Source of the DNA: an uncultured Lentisphaerota bacterium
Lineage (GTDB): Bacteria > Verrucomicrobiota > Kiritimatiellia > CAIQIC01
Direction of reading: 5' to 3'
NCBI GenBank assembly: GCA_903896925.1
Contig: CAITZM010000153.1
Coordinates: 1 to 61,048 of the forward strand
DNA: 61,048 bases
Below the pieces are notes generated by a model that saw only the letters and a list, made by a program, of their open reading frames with translations, searched no databases and was not told the origin of the DNA. Every line of letters starts with the position of its first letter. The stretch's first letter is position 1. The position numbers and the translations under genes are program-made. Shown piece by piece: positions 58,001-61,048 of the stretch.

Positions 58001-60981
58001 CACCGGCCGAACCAGGCGCGGGTCTCCACCGGGACCAGGGTGCCGTCTCGGCGGGCCAGCGGCAGCGGACAACTGTCCCGCTCGCCTTTGAACATGGCGG
58101 CGAAAATGGCTTCGGCCTCCTGGCGCTTGTCCGCCGGATGCAAGTCCAGCAGATGCATGCCTTGGAGATCGTCCGCGGTGTAGCCCAGCGTTTTCGTGAC
58201 AGCGGCATTGGTGAAGAGCACCTGTCCGGCCGGCGTGCCCACGATGATCATATCGGTCATGGTCTCGAAAAAGGCCCGGAAATTGGCCTCGCTTTCCCGC
58301 AACGCGGCCTCTGCCCGCTTGCGCGCGGTGACATCCCGCCCGAAGATGGAAATCGCCACCACGCGGCCGGCCTCGCGGATGGGGTTGAAGGTCACTTCCA
58401 GCTGAGACGCATCGTGGGGCAGCTGGTACTCCATCGTATGCACGCCCTGCGCGACCGCCTGGCGCAGCCGTTGCTCCCAAAACTCGAAACGATCGGCCGG
58501 CAGGATCTCGCGCGCCGTCATCATCTTCCGCAGCGTGACGCCGAACGTGCGTTGAATGAAGGCGGCAAAGGCGGAGTTGAACTCCAGCACGGCATAGGTC
58601 TGCGCGTCGACGGACCAGATGATGTCCTGCGTGCTTTCCAGCACCGCCGCCAACTGCACCTGTGAGGCGCGCAGAGCCTCCTGGTCCAGTTTACGCTCGG
58701 TGATATCGCGCGTCGCGACGGCCACGCCAACGCCGGGCAGCGGCGCCGCACTCACCGCCATCCAGATGGTCCGGCCATCCTCCAGGGCCACGCCCACCTC
58801 GGCGTTGTGTATTTCGCGGTTCTCCCGAAGTGCGCGCGCGCTGGGGATCTCTTCCGCCGGCATGGGCGTCCCGTCCGTGCGCAGATACTGTCGGCGCTGG
58901 TAGCCCCCCCCTTGCATGTCCGCCTCCGAAAGCCCCAGAATCCGGCCCAGGGCCGGGTTCATGCTCACGATCTTTTGATGCTCATCCAACAGGGAAATAC
59001 CGACCGGCAGGATCTTGAACAGCACCCGCAACTTCGCCTCGCTGGACCGCAGGGCCACTTCGGCCCGCTTGCGCTCCGTGATGTCGCGGATAAAGACGGA
59101 AATGCCGGTCAACTGACTTTCCGACCGGATGGTGTTAAAGCTCACATCAAAATACTTTTGATCGTCCTCCCGCTGGTATTCCGTGCTGAAGGTTTCACAT
59201 GTCGTCAGGACCCGCTGAAACAAGACCGCCCACCGCGGCAGCCGCTCCGCCGGCAGGATGTCCTGCGCCGTCATGCCAATCTGCGGACGGACACCATAGG
59301 AGCGCTCCACCTCGCGGGCGAAGGCGGAGTTGAAATGCCGCAGCCGGCCATCCCGGGCGTCCAGCAGGAAGACGATATCCTGGGTGCTTTCCATGATGGC
59401 GTTCAGAGCGGACTGCGACTGCCGCAGTTGGTCCTCCGCCTGTTTGCGTGCGGTGATATCCCGGTAATTGACCACGATGCCGCCGATCGCCGGATTGGCC
59501 AACTGATTCAAGGCATGGGCCTCGATCCAGCGCCACGTGCCGTCCCGGTGCTGGATGCGGCAATTCAGGTGGAGGACAGCGTCGGGTTGCTGCAGGATCT
59601 TCTGGAATTCCTGCTGCACGTGCGGGAGCTCATCGGGATGAAAAATAGCAAAGGCGCTGCCGCCCAGGAACTCTTCGCGCGGATAGCCGTTGATGCGCTC
59701 GACGGCCGGACTGGCGTAGAGGATCGTTCCATCCGCCCGGAGCACAGCAATCGCGTCAAATGCGAATTCCACCAGTTCACGGAAACGCTGCTCGCTCGCG
59801 CGCAAACCTTCCTCCAGCTGCTTGCGCGCGGTGATGTCCTCAACCATCTCGATCACGGCGCGCACCTGGCCCGTTTCATCCTTGAGCGGCGAGGAGACAA
59901 TCCGGTAGTTGACGATGCGACCGCCCCGCGACGATTCTGTGATCGCCTCATGGACCGCGCCATCCTGCAGCGTTTGCACCACGGGACAATAGCTGCAAGG
60001 GGCTTCGCCCGGCGGATCGTTAAACAAGCGATAGCAGAGGGGCCGCCCCTCCACCTCCACCTGCGGGCACCACTCGCGCATCTGGCGGTTGCGGGCCAGG
60101 ACTTCCAGCTGGGGGCTGAGCAGCGTCACGCCGATGCCCAGGTTTTCCACCAGGTTCCGATAGCGCTCCTCCGATTCGCGCAACGTCCCCATCTGTTGCC
60201 GCACCGTCTGGCGCATGGCCAAAAAGGCATCGGCGAGCACGTTCAACTCCAGCACCTGGCCGACAGCCATCGGGACATCCAGCTCGCCTTTGCCCATCCG
60301 CTCGATCGCCGCGGTCAGCCGCATGAGCGGCCGGGTGAACAGCCGGACCAGCAGCCAAGCCAGCAGGCTGAAGCCTGCCGCCACCGTCAAGCCAACCAGG
60401 AGGGACTCAGCCAGCGTCCGGCGCAAGATGGCGTCCAGGCTCTCCATTTGAATGCTGGCCGCAAACAGATATTTCCGCTGCTGACGATCCCACGCCGGAA
60501 GCAGCACCATGCGCCCCGCGCCCCATTGATCGTGGAAGGTCGCGAACTCCGGCTGCATCGTGGCGAACGCGTGGCGATAGGTCTCGGGGTTGGTGTGCAC
60601 GTCCAGGAAGCCGGCGCACGCAGAGTTCTTGTTGGTCAGGACCGAGTGGGTCGCGGTGGTGAAGACGATCCGGCCGTCGAGCTCCATCAGGCTCCAGAGA
60701 TACTGCAAGCCTGACTTGAGGCACAGCTCGTCGTAGGTCGCCACGATCCGCGCAAACTCCTCCGGCGGGACCGAGGCCTTGTCCACAATCCGGTCGTGAT
60801 AGCCCGGACCAGCCACCGTGCGGGCAAAATGGCCCGCCGTGAGCAGGTTGATATTCGCATCCTGGATCAGGTCGTGCTTGCGAACGTGGTAAGCGATCGC
60901 GGTATAGACGCCGACTGTGAGCAGGAGAAACGCCAGCAGTGCCAGCAACAGCAGCGAGCGCAGCTTCAGGCGCGCGCTCAT
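55042..60981 (-). CDS. Giant membrane sensor histidine kinase with 12 PAS domains
   Basis: A 1979-residue sensor kinase. A first membrane segment (about 8-30) precedes an extracytoplasmic sensor of about 160 residues, a second membrane segment (LLVGLTVAAGFSLLAWLLV) and a HAMP domain. Twelve consecutive PAS units of about 125 residues then follow, most ending in DITARK-type linkers; the first has a cysteine pattern LCYRLFN...CSYCP that could bind a metal. The HisKA_3 domain has QRRIGQDLHDSVGQQLAAM and the HATPase has NLYRIAQEAVRNAAIH, DDGHGL and GLGMEIM. The ATG at 60981 sits at the membrane segment; the longer opening is unlikely. It is paired with the regulator 12 bp downstream. Confidence 0.88.
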   Translation of the reverse strand: MSARLKLRSLLLLALLAFLLLTVGVYTAIAYHVRKHDLIQDANINLLTAGHFARTVAGPGYHDRIVDKASVPPEEFARIVATYDELCLKSGLQYLWSLMELDGRIVFTTATHSVLTNKNSACAGFLDVHTNPETYRHAFATMQPEFATFHDQWGAGRMVLLPAWDRQQRKYLFAASIQMESLDAILRRTLAESLLVGLTVAAGFSLLAWLLVRLFTRPLMRLTAAIERMGKGELDVPMAVGQVLELNVLADAFLAMRQTVRQQMGTLRESEERYRNLVENLGIGVTLLSPQLEVLARNRQMREWCPQVEVEGRPLCYRLFNDPPGEAPCSYCPVVQTLQDGAVHEAITESSRGGRIVNYRIVSSPLKDETGQVRAVIEMVEDITARKQLEEGLRASEQRFRELVEFAFDAIAVLRADGTILYASPAVERINGYPREEFLGGSAFAIFHPDELPHVQQEFQKILQQPDAVLHLNCRIQHRDGTWRWIEAHALNQLANPAIGGIVVNYRDITARKQAEDQLRQSQSALNAIMESTQDIVFLLDARDGRLRHFNSAFAREVERSYGVRPQIGMTAQDILPAERLPRWAVLFQRVLTTCETFSTEYQREDDQKYFDVSFNTIRSESQLTGISVFIRDITERKRAEVALRSSEAKLRVLFKILPVGISLLDEHQKIVSMNPALGRILGLSEADMQGGGYQRRQYLRTDGTPMPAEEIPSARALRENREIHNAEVGVALEDGRTIWMAVSAAPLPGVGVAVATRDITERKLDQEALRASQVQLAAVLESTQDIIWSVDAQTYAVLEFNSAFAAFIQRTFGVTLRKMMTAREILPADRFEFWEQRLRQAVAQGVHTMEYQLPHDASQLEVTFNPIREAGRVVAISIFGRDVTARKRAEAALRESEANFRAFFETMTDMIIVGTPAGQVLFTNAAVTKTLGYTADDLQGMHLLDLHPADKRQEAEAIFAAMFKGERDSCPLPLARRDGTLVPVETRAWFGRWNGMDCIFGLSKNLTAEQEAQQRFERLFRNNPAPMALSSLPDRRFTDVNDVYLKLLGYAKEDLIGHTTAELGLIPDEAQQAVIAHQLLAAGRIAGFDVQVRRKDGVLLDGLFSGEVITNQGRQYFLSVMVDITASKRAEQALRKSQAQLAAVLESTTDLIWSVDAQTFDLLEFNEAFVAHNQRQFGVTIQRNGKMREIMPSEHCDFWAALLQRARDHGPFTQEYHPPSLDTQWELTLNPIREENLVVAVSIFARDITARKQAEAALAASEERLRSFLSNSAVVGWLKDEAGRYVFFSENFLHRFQVRREDRIGKTDFELWPRPIAEEFRRNDQAVLASGQPIEAIEEAPNADGSTSWWLNSKFAFQDAAGHRYVGGLGVDITVRKQAELALQESEAVLRSFFDSPGIHRAVVEIVGEDILYVSVNKPVADLLGYSVTDLQGQSSKQIGVPTDYVKQFIEHFEESRRTGQPVSFEYERSFADGVRAFIHTVNCLGPGQQGRLRYAFTSLDITARRQAELALRASEAKFTRLALHIENVLYSMDATTREFRYLSPAFEKMFGYTPEDIQALGGRRAFLAAVIEGGLFQAQDNNVANLQQEPAFNSFRTEAWWRCKDGTRRYVRDHWMPVYEQGRLISTEGVLTDITREKTAEDELKENAAQLKEAQQLAKLGSWTWDVATDVVVWSDELYAITGLDRSQPPPLVAQHGQLFPPEAWPRVQAVFQHAAQSGEEFVMESEFLRRDGTRGHLIAHGLGTRDAVGRVIRLHGTVQDVTERKRLEQQLLEISEREQRRIGQDLHDSVGQQLAAMRFQSSTLLQKLAGRKKVSLTEVERLDGLLEETLRQVRNLSRGLHPVSLDSQGLMQGLRELARQSLTLFGVPCALECAGVVEVSDQRAALNLYRIAQEAVRNAAIHGAPRQILIRLTRADGLVSLAIKDDGHGLPPDVKATRGLGMEIMRYRAASIGATCDIRSQPGAGVAILCQWCTTA

Positions 60982-61048
60982 GCCGCCCCCTGCGCAGACC
61001 GCATCCCCAGCCACCGCGCTCCCACGCCGGCCCCCCACCCGCCCGTCC

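Overview
The window is a high-GC bacterial chromosome segment. Three things together suggest the Planctomycetota-Verrucomicrobiota-Chlamydiota group, most likely Kiritimatiellota or Verrucomicrobiota: a secreted polysaccharide-degradation repertoire (GH105-DUF4861, PL8-like, GH141-like, GH95, sialidase-like), an anaerobic sulfatase-maturase-type radical SAM protein, and a fused SecDF beside tgt and yajC. IorAB, PaaK and the maturase fit an anaerobic or fermentative life. There is no rRNA gene, no recognisable tRNA gene and no CRISPR array. The taxonomic statement is inference from gene content only.

Layout, left to right. 1-814: non-coding, repeat-rich. 815-5033 (minus): operon iorA-iorB-paaK-ACT protein for 2-oxoacid (arylpyruvate) oxidation to acyl-CoA. 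5233-6465: pcnB-like nucleotidyltransferase. 6589-15426: uronate-polysaccharide locus with GH105-DUF4861, a PL8-like lyase, kduI, a four-helix-bundle gene inside inverted heptamer repeats, a GH141-like beta-helix protein and kduD. 15544-22906: signalling block with a PAS histidine kinase, NarL-type regulator, lone receiver and a divergent hybrid kinase containing four tandem PAS copies. 23095-26121: LamG-GH95 fucosidase. 26496-30538: tgt, yajC and secDF, closed by a strong terminator. 30828-39792 (minus): lipoprotein, ruvC, yebC-like, EF-G-like GTPase, U32 peptidase-family protein, nadK and tlyA. 40423-42506: radical SAM maturase, AbrB-PIN toxin-antitoxin pair and a duplicated maturase tail. 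42503-49571: LacI regulator divergent from an operon of a sialidase-like/propeller fusion, a sugar-acid-type MFS porter, an APH-fold kinase and an HpcH/HpaI aldolase. 49593-54205: SpoU methyltransferase, two lipoproteins, aroE, a secreted protein and prepilin peptidase. 54316-60981 (minus): second NarL-type regulator with a 12-PAS histidine kinase.

Functionally, extracellular lyases and hydrolases would release unsaturated uronates that KduI and KduD convert towards 2-keto-3-deoxygluconate. The LacI-controlled operon looks like a separate sugar-acid uptake and cleavage pathway with a kinase step. The translation and secretion genes are ordinary housekeeping.

The most unusual feature is the non-coding DNA. 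At least eleven short tandem arrays with a strict 7-bp period, belonging to several unrelated sequence families, sit between genes. One supplies the ruvC start codon, one lies inside the U32 reading frame, and two inverted pairs bracket discrete segments, one of them the four-helix-bundle gene. A second dispersed signal is an imperfect palindrome TTTCCAA-N-TTGGAAA, often doubled with about 31 bp between centres, upstream of several genes. Neither was recognised as a named element.
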